Assembly (NCBI GenBank): GCA_965653225.1
Contig: CBFGZI010000090.1
Span: 1 to 16,117, forward strand
Length of the DNA stretch: 16,117 bases
Reading direction: 5' to 3'
From: JALZDI01 sp965653225
Lineage (GTDB): Bacteria > Actinomycetota > Actinomycetes > Propionibacteriales > Nocardioidaceae
The notes under the pieces were generated by a model, which was not told where the DNA came from, did not search any database, and was given only the letters and a program-made list of their open reading frames with translations. Of this stretch, positions 1 to 6,953 are shown piece by piece. How positions within the stretch are numbered: position 1 is the stretch's first letter; each line of letters starts with the position of its first letter. Position numbers and translations under genes: made by a program.

Positions 1-134
1 CCACCACACGAAACTCTGGCGGTGGCACATAAAAAATTCGTCACGTGTGCGCAGGGTGGGTTAGCCGCTCGGCGAAGAAATAGTCACGCAGTAGTCCGCC
101 CGGCACAGACGGTGAGTTTTACCGCCGCAGAGGG
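1..134. other. Gene-free, AT-richer left edge
   Basis: I see no supported gene here. The stretch contains A-runs and stop codons in the frames that would extend the downstream VOC remnant: TGA at 113-115 in the frame of its C-terminus and TAG at 81-83 in the frame of its first residues. Base composition is less GC-rich than the rest of the window. This is compatible with intergenic or decaying DNA next to a truncated gene. Confidence 0.5.
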
Positions 135-274
135 GTCGTGCCCGCGCGCCTGGGGATCTGCTCAACGACCCGGGCAAGGAGCGCCTACGCCGCGCGATGG
201 AGGCCCTGCTCAAGATGGGCGAGCTGGACATCGCGGCGCTGTGGCGCGCGGCGGACGGAGTGCCGGCCGGCTGA
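135..274 (+). pseudogene. 3' remnant of a VOC/PhnB-like (glyoxalase-fold) gene
   Basis: From 152 to the TGA at 272-274 the frame reads GDLLNDPGKERLRRAM, then EALLKMGELDIAALWRAADG. This matches what I know as the C-terminal tail of PhnB/3-demethylubiquinone-methyltransferase-like VOC proteins (typically LGDLLxDPDxxRAxRAMxAMLxMxKIDIAALxxA). The preceding family residues, VPARLG, are also present but in another frame (138-154). One G appears to be missing from the G-run at 152-155, which would be a frameshift. Upstream of about 135 no frame continues the family sequence, and stops occur at 81-83 and 113-115. So about two thirds or more of the gene is absent and the rest is frameshifted. VOC proteins of this type are small cytosolic enzymes or binding proteins; this remnant is unlikely to be functional. 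Recognition is from memory of the family. Confidence 0.6.
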
Positions 275-293
275 CGGAGCCGATCACACCGCG

Positions 294-337
294 GACAGCA
301 CAGAGGGGGTGGCCATCGGCCACCCCCTCCTGCTGTC
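294..337. terminator. Bidirectional terminator hairpin between convergent genes
   Basis: Inner arms AGGGGGTGGCC (304-314) and GGCCACCCCCT (318-328) pair perfectly around a 3-nt loop. Outer arms GACAGCA (294-300) and TGCTGTC (331-337) extend the stem after a small internal bulge. It sits between the VOC remnant (plus, stop at 274) and the peroxidase gene (minus, stop at 350-352), so it can end transcription from both sides. There is no clear T-run, which is common for actinobacterial terminators. Confidence 0.8.
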
Positions 338-349
338 GGCTGCGTGCTG

Positions 350-3300
350 TCAGCCCAGGTTCACCCGGTTCGACCGGGCCGAGGGCTGGCTGTCGCCGAT
401 GACGTTCCGCGCCACCACGACGAACCGGTACGTGCCCTTCGGCAGGTGCAGCACCCGCGACCTGCTGTCCGGAGCCAGGAGCCGCGACTCGGTGCGCGAG
501 ACGACGCCGCCGTGCAGGCCCATCCGCAGCGCGGTGACCACGTAGCCCTCGACCGGAACCCCGCCGCTCACCGCCGGCTTGGCCCACCGGACCGTGGCCC
601 GCAAGGCGTTCGCGGACGCGGTCCCGATCACCGGACGGCCAGGCGCGCTCCCCGGCCTCGCGACGTCGGACCGGCCCGAGAAGGAGCTCGACCCTATGCC
701 GCTGACCGCGCTGACCTGGAACCGGTAGCGGGTCCCGTTGGTCAGGCCGCGAACGACCAGGCTGGTCGCGGTCGCGCCGGTCTGGCGCAGCGCACCCACC
801 TGAGAGTGGGTGTCGGCGTCGATCACCAGGACCTCGTAACCAGTGATCACCGAGCCGTTGTCAGCCGGCGCCGTCCAGTGGACCGTGGCCGAGCCCATGC
901 CCACCGAGACCTTCCCGATGGTCGGGGCGCCGGGCACCGCCGCCGGCGTCACGGCCTTGGACAGAACGGAGTAGGCACCGGCTCCGACGACGTTGACCGC
1001 ACGCACCTGGAGCTTGTAGGCCGTTCCCCGGGTGAGGCCGTCGACCACCAGGCTGCGGTCGGTCGCGGCGGCCGGGTGCAGGTCGCCGACCTGGGTGCCG
1101 GTGCCGTCGACCACGCGGACCTCGTACCCGGTGACCTCGGACCCGCCGTTGTTGACCGGCGCGAGCCAGGTGACCGTGGCCGAGCCGTCGCCCGCGGTGG
1201 CAGTGAGGAGGGTCGGCGCACTCGCCACCGTCGCCGCCAGCGGCGTCACGGCGTTGGACATCACCGACCACGGACCCGCTCCGACGACGTTGGTGGCCCG
1301 CACCCGGAACTGGTACGAGGTTGTGCTGCTCAGGCCCGACACCACCACGCTGGTCGGGGCGCCGCCCTCCGCGGCGGCAGCCTCGGCCCCCGCACCGGCC
1401 GCAGCCCCGTCGGCGGCAGCCCCACCGGCAGCAGCGCCACCGGCTCCGGCGGCGGGGACCGGCACCGTCTTCACCAGGGCCTGGGTGGCCGCGTTGTACA
1501 CCTCGACGTCGTAGCTGGTCACCGAGCGGTTGACCGGGGGCGTGAAGCTCACGGTCGCCGAGCCGCTGCCAGCGGTCGCCTTGACGGTGGTCGGAGCGTC
1601 CGCCGGCGGCACGGTGTCGGCGAACGCGAGCTGTTCGACGTTGCGGACGATGTCAGTGCCGTCCTTGCCACTGCCGAAGGCGTCCATCACCCGAACCCTG
1701 CCGGCGTTGGCCGGAAGCTCGGTCGGGCACGGCGCCGGTGCCTGGTTGCCGATGGCGCACTGGTAGGCCGCCCGCAGGTCGGTGAACACCGCGGTGTCCA
1801 CGTCGCCGGGGTTGTTCGCCGACTTGATCTCGCGAACCGGCACGATGTTGCCCGGGTCGACGGTGCCGTTGAACACGGCCTCCTGCAGCGTCATGCCGCC
1901 GAGGACGAGGTTCCCGTTCGCGTCGCGCACCTGGCTGGTCATGGCGCTCTGGCCAGGACCCTCGGGGCTGGCGCTGCCGATCTCGACGCCCGCGTCGTTG
2001 CGGACGCTCAGCCGGACACTGAGGTAGCTGTCCCCGTCGATGATGTCGTTGCCGCCGCGGCCCTCGAGCGTGTCGCTGCCGGCGCCACCGAGCAGGATGT
2101 TGCCGCCGCCCCAGACGTTGCCGCGCAACGGGCAGGTGCCGGTCGCCGAGGCCTGAGCGACGGTGGAGGCCGGCGTGGTCAGTGCAGGCACCAACGCGTC
2201 CAGTCCCTGGATGCGGTCGATGCCGGCCTGGTCGAGGGCGTCGCAGCCGATGAAGCCGCCGCCGCCGACCTGCATCGGGCTGATGTTGTCGCCCTTGAGC
2301 ACGTCGTCGAACTTCCAGCCGGACAGGGCCTCGACCTCGTTGAACCGGTCGCGCACGTCCACGGTCAGGATGTCCAGCCCGACCAGGTTCAGGTCCAGGT
2401 CCGCGTGCTGCGGCTGGGGGTCACCCTGCCCGATCTCCCAGTCGTACCCGGCAGCTCCGGCGACCTTCTCGATGCCCGGGCCGCCCAGACCGATGTCGTC
2501 GCCGCCCTCCATGTCGTAGTCGTCGTCACCGCCCTGTCCGACCAGGATGTCGCTGCCGGGCTTGTTGGAGTCGTCCAGGAAGAACAGGTTGCCGCTGTCC
2601 CCCTGCAGGAGGTCGGGCTGGTCGCCGCCCTCCTCCCAGTCGCTTCCGCTGTCACCGAAGACGGCGTCCTCGCCCTGCCCGGCGATGACCATGTCGTCGC
2701 CCTCGCCGGCGAAGGTCTCGTTGGCGTTGGCCCCACCGTTGGTGAAGTCGTTGCCGTCGCCGCCCTCGATGATGTCCAGGCCGGTGCCGGCGTCCAGCGC
2801 GTCGTCGCCCGGGCCGCCCTTGAACGTGTCGTCGCCGGCGGAGTCGGTGGCGATGTCGTCACCGTCGCCGCCCAGCGCGACATCGTCGCCGCCGTTACCC
2901 TCGATGACGTCGTTGCCCTCGTTGCCCAGGAAGGTGTCGTTGTCGATACCTCCCCAGACGCGGTCGGGTCCGGCGGTGCCGTTGTAGACGCTCTGGCCGT
3001 TGATGCCCGAGGGGTCGACGGTGTTGCGCTCCTGGTACCGGATGGTGCCGTCGGGCATGCGCACCAGCAGCAGGTTCTCGTTGCAGCCGCTGGTCCGGTC
3101 GTCGGCGACGTTGTTGCCGAACTGGGTGTACCCCGCCGGGGTGCCGGCCAGGTTGTTCAGCTCGAACTTGCAGTCAGCGGTCCCGAACGCGTCGGCCTTG
3201 AGGCTGTGCGCGTCGGTGTTGCGCATGATCAGCTCGGCGAACGAGTTGCTCTCCAGCTGCGTCCGCAGGTTCATGCCCGGCGTGCGGGCCAGGTAGTACA

Positions 3301-6046
3301 GCCGGTCGCCGTTCTGCAGGTCGGTCATCTGCTTCTCGAAGACGTAGTTGAACGTCGAGCCGAGCAGGCCGCCGTTGATGTTCGTCTTCTCGGCCAGACC
3401 GCCGACCCACAGGTCGATGCCGTCCACACCGGTGGTGGTGACGCCACCGGCGGTGTTGGCCCACGCGTCGGTGCCGTTGAGGAAGGCCAGCCGGTCGTTG
3501 GGAACCTGGGCGGCCGGGATGTTGTCGGCGGTCTCGTTCTCGGGCGTGAGCGCGTTGTCGACGATGGCGCCGTCGGGTCCTGCCTCGCCGTACACCAGCG
3601 CGGCCGCGGCGGCGCGCTTGCCGTCGATGGTGCCGACGCTCTTGACCGTCGGGTGCTCGCCGTAGGCGGCGACGAAGTTGACCAGCGACTCGGGGTGCTT
3701 GAGGTTCTGCCCGAAGTCCATCCAGCTGGTGTACGGCTTGAGCTGGCCGTCGTTGGTCTGCCGGAAGATCTGCCGGCGCACCTCGTTCAGCGGCGGGATG
3801 CCGAGCTCACGTGCACGGGCCAGGTTGATCGTGGCCAGGTCGAGCGGCATGCCGAGCAGGTTGTTGCGCAGCGTCTCGGTCACGAACTCGTCGAGCTCGT
3901 TGCCGACCTCGTCCGAGGCACCCATCAGGATCGAGCCGGCAGCCTGCTCCGACGTCAGCGCACCAGTGGGCCCACCCGCTGTCTTCTGGGTGTAGCTCGT
4001 CGGGTTGAGGAAGGCGTCGAGAAGCAGCGTGTCGTTGCGCGACCCGTCCGCGTTGATGCGGTCCACCGTGTCGGTGAGCATCGAGTGGCCGAACCGGTAC
4101 ACCGCGCCGGCGAACTCCGCGGTGATCGCGGGGTTGATCTCGGTCTGGGTGAAAGCGAACGGCTGGAACGGGTTGATCGACGGGGAGACCTTGCGCGCGA
4201 ACTCCTCGAAGACGATGTGCTGGTACTCCATCTCGGTGATGAACTTGGCCGCCTGGAACAGCCGCTCTCCGTTCCAGCCGTCGGCGCCGTCGGCCAGCTT
4301 CCACTCCTGCAGCGCAGCGACGCCGGTGTCGCTGGTGTCGGTGGTCAGAACGTTCTTGATGTAGTCGACCAGCCGGTTGTGCTCGGAGTGGAAGACCTGG
4401 TGGATCGAAGAAAGGCCGATGTTCTCGTTGCAGCGCCCGTCTCCGCAGATGAAGTGCGCGTCCAGCAGCTCGTCGTCGTAGGTGCCCGGCTTCAGCATGG
4501 CGGTGGTGGGGTCGGCCACCTTGTTGTTGTCGGGATCCGGCGCGACCGGCGGGGTCGCCGGGTTGTGGTCGGTGTCCTGCATGCTCGGGTCGGCGTTGTG
4601 CGAGATGTCGACCAGGAAGCCCTCGTTGCAGCTGACCCCGGGCGCGCAGTTCACCACGTGCTTGGCGTCCGCGGGAACGGGGACGGGGTTTGCCAGGTTG
4701 CCCTCGACCAGGCCGTGGTCGGTGACGTACTGCGGCATGCCGCGGAGGGGACCGGGGATGAAGTTGCCGTACGGGTCGACCGCCAGCAGCGGGATGTTCA
4801 GCACGTCCTGGTCGACCAGCTTCAGACCCAGCTTGGTTGCGGCCTGCTCCTTCACCAGCTTCCAGGTCGCCATGCCGCCGTCGGCCGAGCTGAGCAGCTT
4901 GCCGGTCGCCTCCGGGCGGTTCTGGGCGTTGAGCTGGTAGTCACGCAGGAACACCTGCTCTGAGGGGTGCGAGGTGTAGGTCTGGCTCTGGTCCGCCCAG
5001 GTCGAGTCGGTGTTGATCGGCTGCTGGACGTCGTCGGCGCTCTCGTCGACGTTCGGCGTGCTCGGCAGGTCACCCACGATGCCGTCCGGACCCGGCTGGT
5101 TCTGCGCCCGGGTGAGCACCATGAACCGCTGGCTCGGCGGCAGGTTGTCCTTGCTCTCGTCCACGGCAGTGCTCGGGTCGTCGTTCAGGATGTGGTCGGG
5201 ACCGGCGATCAGCGGGTCGTCGGCCTTGAGGGGGACGAACACGGTGCCACCGGACTTGGTGGTCAGGTCGACGCCGTGGTCGAAGAACTGCCCGAAGAAG
5301 GTGAAGAGCTGGTTGTAGGGCGGCGACAGGCCGACGTCGGTGGTCACGTTCGGGATGAACAGGGTCTCGTGGTCGGGCACGCAGTCCTTGACGGTCGGGT
5401 CGGTCTTGCAGGCGACGACGCCCTCGTTGCCCTGCGTGCGCACGGGGTTCTCGGCGGCGGCGATCGCGGCCGGGTTGGACGAGGTCTGGTCGACGATCAG
5501 GTTGCTGATCATCCGGGGCTGCGAGTCGTAGACGTACCCCTTCTTCTGCGCGTACGACGTCGAGGCCCCCGGCTGGCCCGGGTAGCCGGCGGGCACCGGC
5601 TCGGCCTTCTCGAAGTCAGGCTGGGTCAGGCGGGGGAACGGCTGGTCGGCCGTGCCGTACTTCTCGTGCCCGGCGATCAGGTTGTTGCAGGAGCCGTCGA
5701 CCGTGCGCAGGCCGTAGGAGACCATCGGGCTCGGGATCTGGTTCGGCCCGGTGCCGACGAGCCCGGCGCACGGGTCCGCGGCCGTGTACGTCTTGGCGTG
5801 GTGCTCGGCGATCTTGATCTGCTTGAGGATGAAAGCCAGGTCGGCCGGCGTGACGGTGAAGCCGGCGCCGACGGGCGCGGCCTGCGCCGCGGGCCCCACC
5901 AGGGCCACAGCGGGCAGCAGCCCGGCTCCGAGCAGCGTCGCCGTCAGGCCAGCGACCACGCGGCGCGCGCGGCTGGACTCCGACGTCTGGCGGCGGTCAG
6001 CCGCCCTGTCCGAACGCACGCGTGAGCGCGCAGCGGTCAATCTCAT
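350..6046 (-). CDS. Exported animal-type haem peroxidase with RTX repeats and four fibronectin type III domains
   Basis: This 1898-residue protein belongs to the peroxidase-cyclooxygenase superfamily, which uses haem and H2O2 to oxidise halides or organic substrates. Residues about 27-57 are a Sec-type leader (basic start, hydrophobic core, AQA-AP cleavage near 56/57). The peroxidase domain spans about 65-800. By alignment to human myeloperoxidase from memory: distal Gln253, Asp256 and His257 in FGQFFDHGVD (Gln91, Asp94, His95); catalytic Arg538 and Glu541 (Arg239, Glu242); proximal His654 in YRFGHSML (His336); Asn741 (Asn421). SEHNRL at 554-559 is also typical. About 17 RTX nonapeptides (GGxGxDxUx-like) occupy 1026-1190, with two more at 1323-1340. 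Four FN3 domains lie at about 1481-1602, 1606-1701, 1703-1798 and 1799-1897; the first carries an Ala/Gly-rich insert at 1531-1564. All 14 cysteines fall in close pairs, fitting an oxidised extracellular protein. The ATG follows a GGGGGA 3 nt upstream. No sortase motif or terminal anchor is visible; the physiological substrate is unknown. Confidence 0.93.
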   Translation of the reverse strand: MRLTAARSRVRSDRAADRRQTSESSRARRVVAGLTATLLGAGLLPAVALVGPAAQAAPVGAGFTVTPADLAFILKQIKIAEHHAKTYTAADPCAGLVGTGPNQIPSPMVSYGLRTVDGSCNNLIAGHEKYGTADQPFPRLTQPDFEKAEPVPAGYPGQPGASTSYAQKKGYVYDSQPRMISNLIVDQTSSNPAAIAAAENPVRTQGNEGVVACKTDPTVKDCVPDHETLFIPNVTTDVGLSPPYNQLFTFFGQFFDHGVDLTTKSGGTVFVPLKADDPLIAGPDHILNDDPSTAVDESKDNLPPSQRFMVLTRAQNQPGPDGIVGDLPSTPNVDESADDVQQPINTDSTWADQSQTYTSHPSEQVFLRDYQLNAQNRPEATGKLLSSADGGMATWKLVKEQAATKLGLKLVDQDVLNIPLLAVDPYGNFIPGPLRGMPQYVTDHGLVEGNLANPVPVPADAKHVVNCAPGVSCNEGFLVDISHNADPSMQDTDHNPATPPVAPDPDNNKVADPTTAMLKPGTYDDELLDAHFICGDGRCNENIGLSSIHQVFHSEHNRLVDYIKNVLTTDTSDTGVAALQEWKLADGADGWNGERLFQAAKFITEMEYQHIVFEEFARKVSPSINPFQPFAFTQTEINPAITAEFAGAVYRFGHSMLTDTVDRINADGSRNDTLLLDAFLNPTSYTQKTAGGPTGALTSEQAAGSILMGASDEVGNELDEFVTETLRNNLLGMPLDLATINLARARELGIPPLNEVRRQIFRQTNDGQLKPYTSWMDFGQNLKHPESLVNFVAAYGEHPTVKSVGTIDGKRAAAAALVYGEAGPDGAIVDNALTPENETADNIPAAQVPNDRLAFLNGTDAWANTAGGVTTTGVDGIDLWVGGLAEKTNINGGLLGSTFNYVFEKQMTDLQNGDRLYYLARTPGMNLRTQLESNSFAELIMRNTDAHSLKADAFGTADCKFELNNLAGTPAGYTQFGNNVADDRTSGCNENLLLVRMPDGTIRYQERNTVDPSGINGQSVYNGTAGPDRVWGGIDNDTFLGNEGNDVIEGNGGDDVALGGDGDDIATDSAGDDTFKGGPGDDALDAGTGLDIIEGGDGNDFTNGGANANETFAGEGDDMVIAGQGEDAVFGDSGSDWEEGGDQPDLLQGDSGNLFFLDDSNKPGSDILVGQGGDDDYDMEGGDDIGLGGPGIEKVAGAAGYDWEIGQGDPQPQHADLDLNLVGLDILTVDVRDRFNEVEALSGWKFDDVLKGDNISPMQVGGGGFIGCDALDQAGIDRIQGLDALVPALTTPASTVAQASATGTCPLRGNVWGGGNILLGGAGSDTLEGRGGNDIIDGDSYLSVRLSVRNDAGVEIGSASPEGPGQSAMTSQVRDANGNLVLGGMTLQEAVFNGTVDPGNIVPVREIKSANNPGDVDTAVFTDLRAAYQCAIGNQAPAPCPTELPANAGRVRVMDAFGSGKDGTDIVRNVEQLAFADTVPPADAPTTVKATAGSGSATVSFTPPVNRSVTSYDVEVYNAATQALVKTVPVPAAGAGGAAAGGAAADGAAAGAGAEAAAAEGGAPTSVVVSGLSSTTSYQFRVRATNVVGAGPWSVMSNAVTPLAATVASAPTLLTATAGDGSATVTWLAPVNNGGSEVTGYEVRVVDGTGTQVGDLHPAAATDRSLVVDGLTRGTAYKLQVRAVNVVGAGAYSVLSKAVTPAAVPGAPTIGKVSVGMGSATVHWTAPADNGSVITGYEVLVIDADTHSQVGALRQTGATATSLVVRGLTNGTRYRFQVSAVSGIGSSSFSGRSDVARPGSAPGRPVIGTASANALRATVRWAKPAVSGGVPVEGYVVTALRMGLHGGVVSRTESRLLAPDSRSRVLHLPKGTYRFVVVARNVIGDSQPSARSNRVNLG
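1355..1456 (-). repeat. Ala/Gly-rich low-complexity insert inside the first FN3 domain
   Basis: Residues 1531-1564 of the peroxidase are almost only Ala and Gly with occasional Asp, Glu and Pro, encoded by GCC/GCG/GGC-type triplets. The insert lies between the strand ending in VKTVPVP and the strand starting at TSVVVSGL, so it probably forms a flexible loop of the first FN3 fold. The other three FN3 domains have no such insert. Confidence 0.75.
2432..2980 (-). repeat. Main RTX (haemolysin-type Ca2+-binding) repeat block
   Basis: This encodes residues 1023-1205 of the peroxidase. Consecutive nonapeptides such as GNDVIEGNG, GDDVALGGD, GDDTFKGGP and GSDILVGQG follow the RTX pattern, in which Gly/Asp turns bind Ca2+ and build a parallel beta-roll. 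One interruption (NLFFLDDSNKP, about 1153-1163) separates the last units. A second short block, GSDTLEGRG and GNDIIDGDS, is encoded at about 2027-2080. Such regions usually fold only in millimolar Ca2+ outside the cell. Confidence 0.9.
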
Positions 6047-6115
6047 GGTTCCCCCACGGAGCTAGTACCCCGACCCACGAGCCCACTTCCCACGGGTCCC
6101 CACAGGGCACAGTTG

Positions 6116-6130
6116 CTGTGAGGCTCACAG
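6116..6130. promoter_or_regulatory. Palindromic operator candidate upstream of the peroxidase gene
   Basis: CTGTGAG-G-CTCACAG is a perfect inverted repeat with 7-bp arms, centred 77 bp upstream of the peroxidase ATG. A further half-site CACAG lies at 6108-6112, giving three related half-sites in 23 bp. This is the form expected for a dimeric regulator. The TGTGA/TCACA halves recall CRP/FNR-type sites, but the spacing (3 nt instead of 6) does not match, so no regulator is assigned. Confidence 0.4.
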
Positions 6131-6293
6131 TGGCGGCCAAGCGTCACGCGGTTGTAAAAGCCTCATTGCGACGTCGCCGTCCATGGCTCCGACGGGCGGC
6201 CTGAAACGGGTCCGCCGGCTCTCGGGGCCGGCGCTCCGGTCGGGGGCTCCGGGCGACGACTCCGGGCAGCGCTCACGGCGGTGAGACAGGTCT

Positions 6294-6322
6294 TTGCCTA
6301 ATCGGGCATTCCCAACTATTCT
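6294..6322 (+). promoter_or_regulatory. Primary-sigma-like promoter for the small zinc-ribbon gene
   Basis: TTGCCT (6294-6299) and TATTCT (6317-6322) are separated by exactly 17 bp. The -35 matches TTGACA in 4 of 6 positions and the -10 matches TATAAT in 4 of 6, including the conserved T, A and final T. Transcription would start near 6329, giving a leader of about 70 nt before the ATG at 6400. That leader contains a hairpin: CGTCGGT (6333-6339) pairs with ACCGACG (6345-6351). Confidence 0.6.
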
Positions 6323-6399
6323 TACGGGCCGTCGTCGGTTGCTGACCGACGGTCCTTTCGGGCCTGGACCTCGCCCCCCAGATTCACGCGAGGTCGGAA

Positions 6400-6672
6400 A
6401 TGCCCAAGAACCAGCCTCGGCGGTCCAGCGTGACCGGTCGAGCGACGTGCCCCGAGTGCGGCGCGTCCGTTCCCGTCGTCGGCGGTCGCTGGCTCTACGT
6501 CCATCGCGAGGGAACCGCCGAGTACGCCTACCCCAGAGGTGACAGCGGGCTGCGCTGCCCGGGGAGCCTCTTCCCGGTGGCCTCACCCACGGTGGGACCG
6601 GTGGATCCCACGACGCTGCCCGCGGCAGCACCCAAAGACGCTGACAGGAGGGGACAGGTGGCCGGCGGCTGA
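6400..6672 (+). CDS. Small zinc-ribbon-like protein, hypothetical
   Basis: This is a 90-residue protein with an N-terminal CPECG motif (Cys17, Cys20), a His at 35 and a Cys-Pro-Gly-Ser at about 53-56, set as in small actinobacterial proteins with a CPxCG...CPGS pattern. These residues could bind one Zn2+; the spacing is what I see and the metal is inference. The tail (about 60-90) is rich in Pro, Ala and Gly and is probably disordered. Codon use is GC-rich at third positions, as in neighbouring genes, and GAGG lies about 6 nt before the ATG. A clear promoter precedes it and two tandem hairpins follow it, so it is probably a single transcription unit. No signal peptide or membrane segment is present and no function can be assigned. 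Confidence 0.55.
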   Translation: MPKNQPRRSSVTGRATCPECGASVPVVGGRWLYVHREGTAEYAYPRGDSGLRCPGSLFPVASPTVGPVDPTTLPAAAPKDADRRGQVAGG

Positions 6673-6694
6673 TACCACCTGGAGCGGCACCGAT

Positions 6695-6766
6695 CGCCGT
6701 CGAGCACGGCGAGGTGCACGTCGCGGTGCGGGCGGGTGCCGGGCATCGCTCGCCCGCACCGCGACG
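6695..6766 (+). terminator. Tandem hairpins after the zinc-ribbon gene, the second with 16-bp perfect arms
   Basis: The first hairpin pairs CGCCGT (6695-6700) with ACGGCG (6706-6711). The second pairs CGTCGCGGTGCGGGCG (6719-6734) with CGCCCGCACCGCGACG (6751-6766) perfectly around a 16-nt loop. They start 23 nt after the TGA of the small gene. No T-run follows. Such strong GC stems most likely stop or stabilise the upstream transcript, which implies a separate promoter for the phosphatase gene. The first in-frame ATG of the phosphatase frame (6714) lies at the foot of the second stem, which argues against its use as the start. Confidence 0.65.
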
Positions 6767-6953
6767 ACCAAGGGGGAAACGCGGTCGACGGCCGCGGCCG
6801 AGGCGCCGACGGACCCCTTCTTCGGCTCCTACGGCCCGGCCGTCGCCGCGGCACCGGCTCAGCCGTTACTCGCTCGGGGGGCGCACACTCTCGACGGCCG
6901 TGCAAGGCTGGTGTCAGGGCCCGTTAGCGGTCGTCCGGAGCGAGGGCAGAGGT

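Larger units (their letters stand above)
6047..6399. other. Divergent intergenic region between peroxidase and zinc-ribbon gene
   Basis: These 353 bp separate the minus-strand peroxidase start from the plus-strand small gene. I see no convincing gene in them. They hold a palindromic operator candidate (6116-6130), a good plus-strand promoter (6294-6322) and a leader hairpin (6333-6351). A TTTACA on the minus strand (6150-6155) resembles a -35 box, but no -10 lies at a proper distance, so the peroxidase promoter is not identified. Confidence 0.6.

Noticed and set aside
350..600. Sortase or other C-terminal surface anchor in the peroxidase
   Set aside because: The protein ends directly after the last FN3 strand (SARSNRVNLG) with no LPxTG motif, hydrophobic helix or basic tail.
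2432..2980. Repeat array as a possible CRISPR or satellite
   Set aside because: The periodicity is 27 bp in the coding frame and the units vary in sequence but keep Gly/Asp, as for RTX nonapeptides; there are no identical repeats with unique spacers.
344..4963. A 1539-codon open frame on the plus strand across most of the peroxidase gene
   Set aside because: It is the antisense shadow of a GC-rich gene. Its product is a Val/Asp/Gly/Arg-rich sequence with no recognisable domain, while the minus strand encodes clear peroxidase, RTX and FN3 modules.
6714..6953. Extension of the phosphatase to the first in-frame ATG at 6714
   Set aside because: The added 80 residues are Arg/Pro-rich and non-domain-like, and the ATG lies at the foot of a 16-bp GC hairpin. 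The family-like sequence begins only around 6957-6990.
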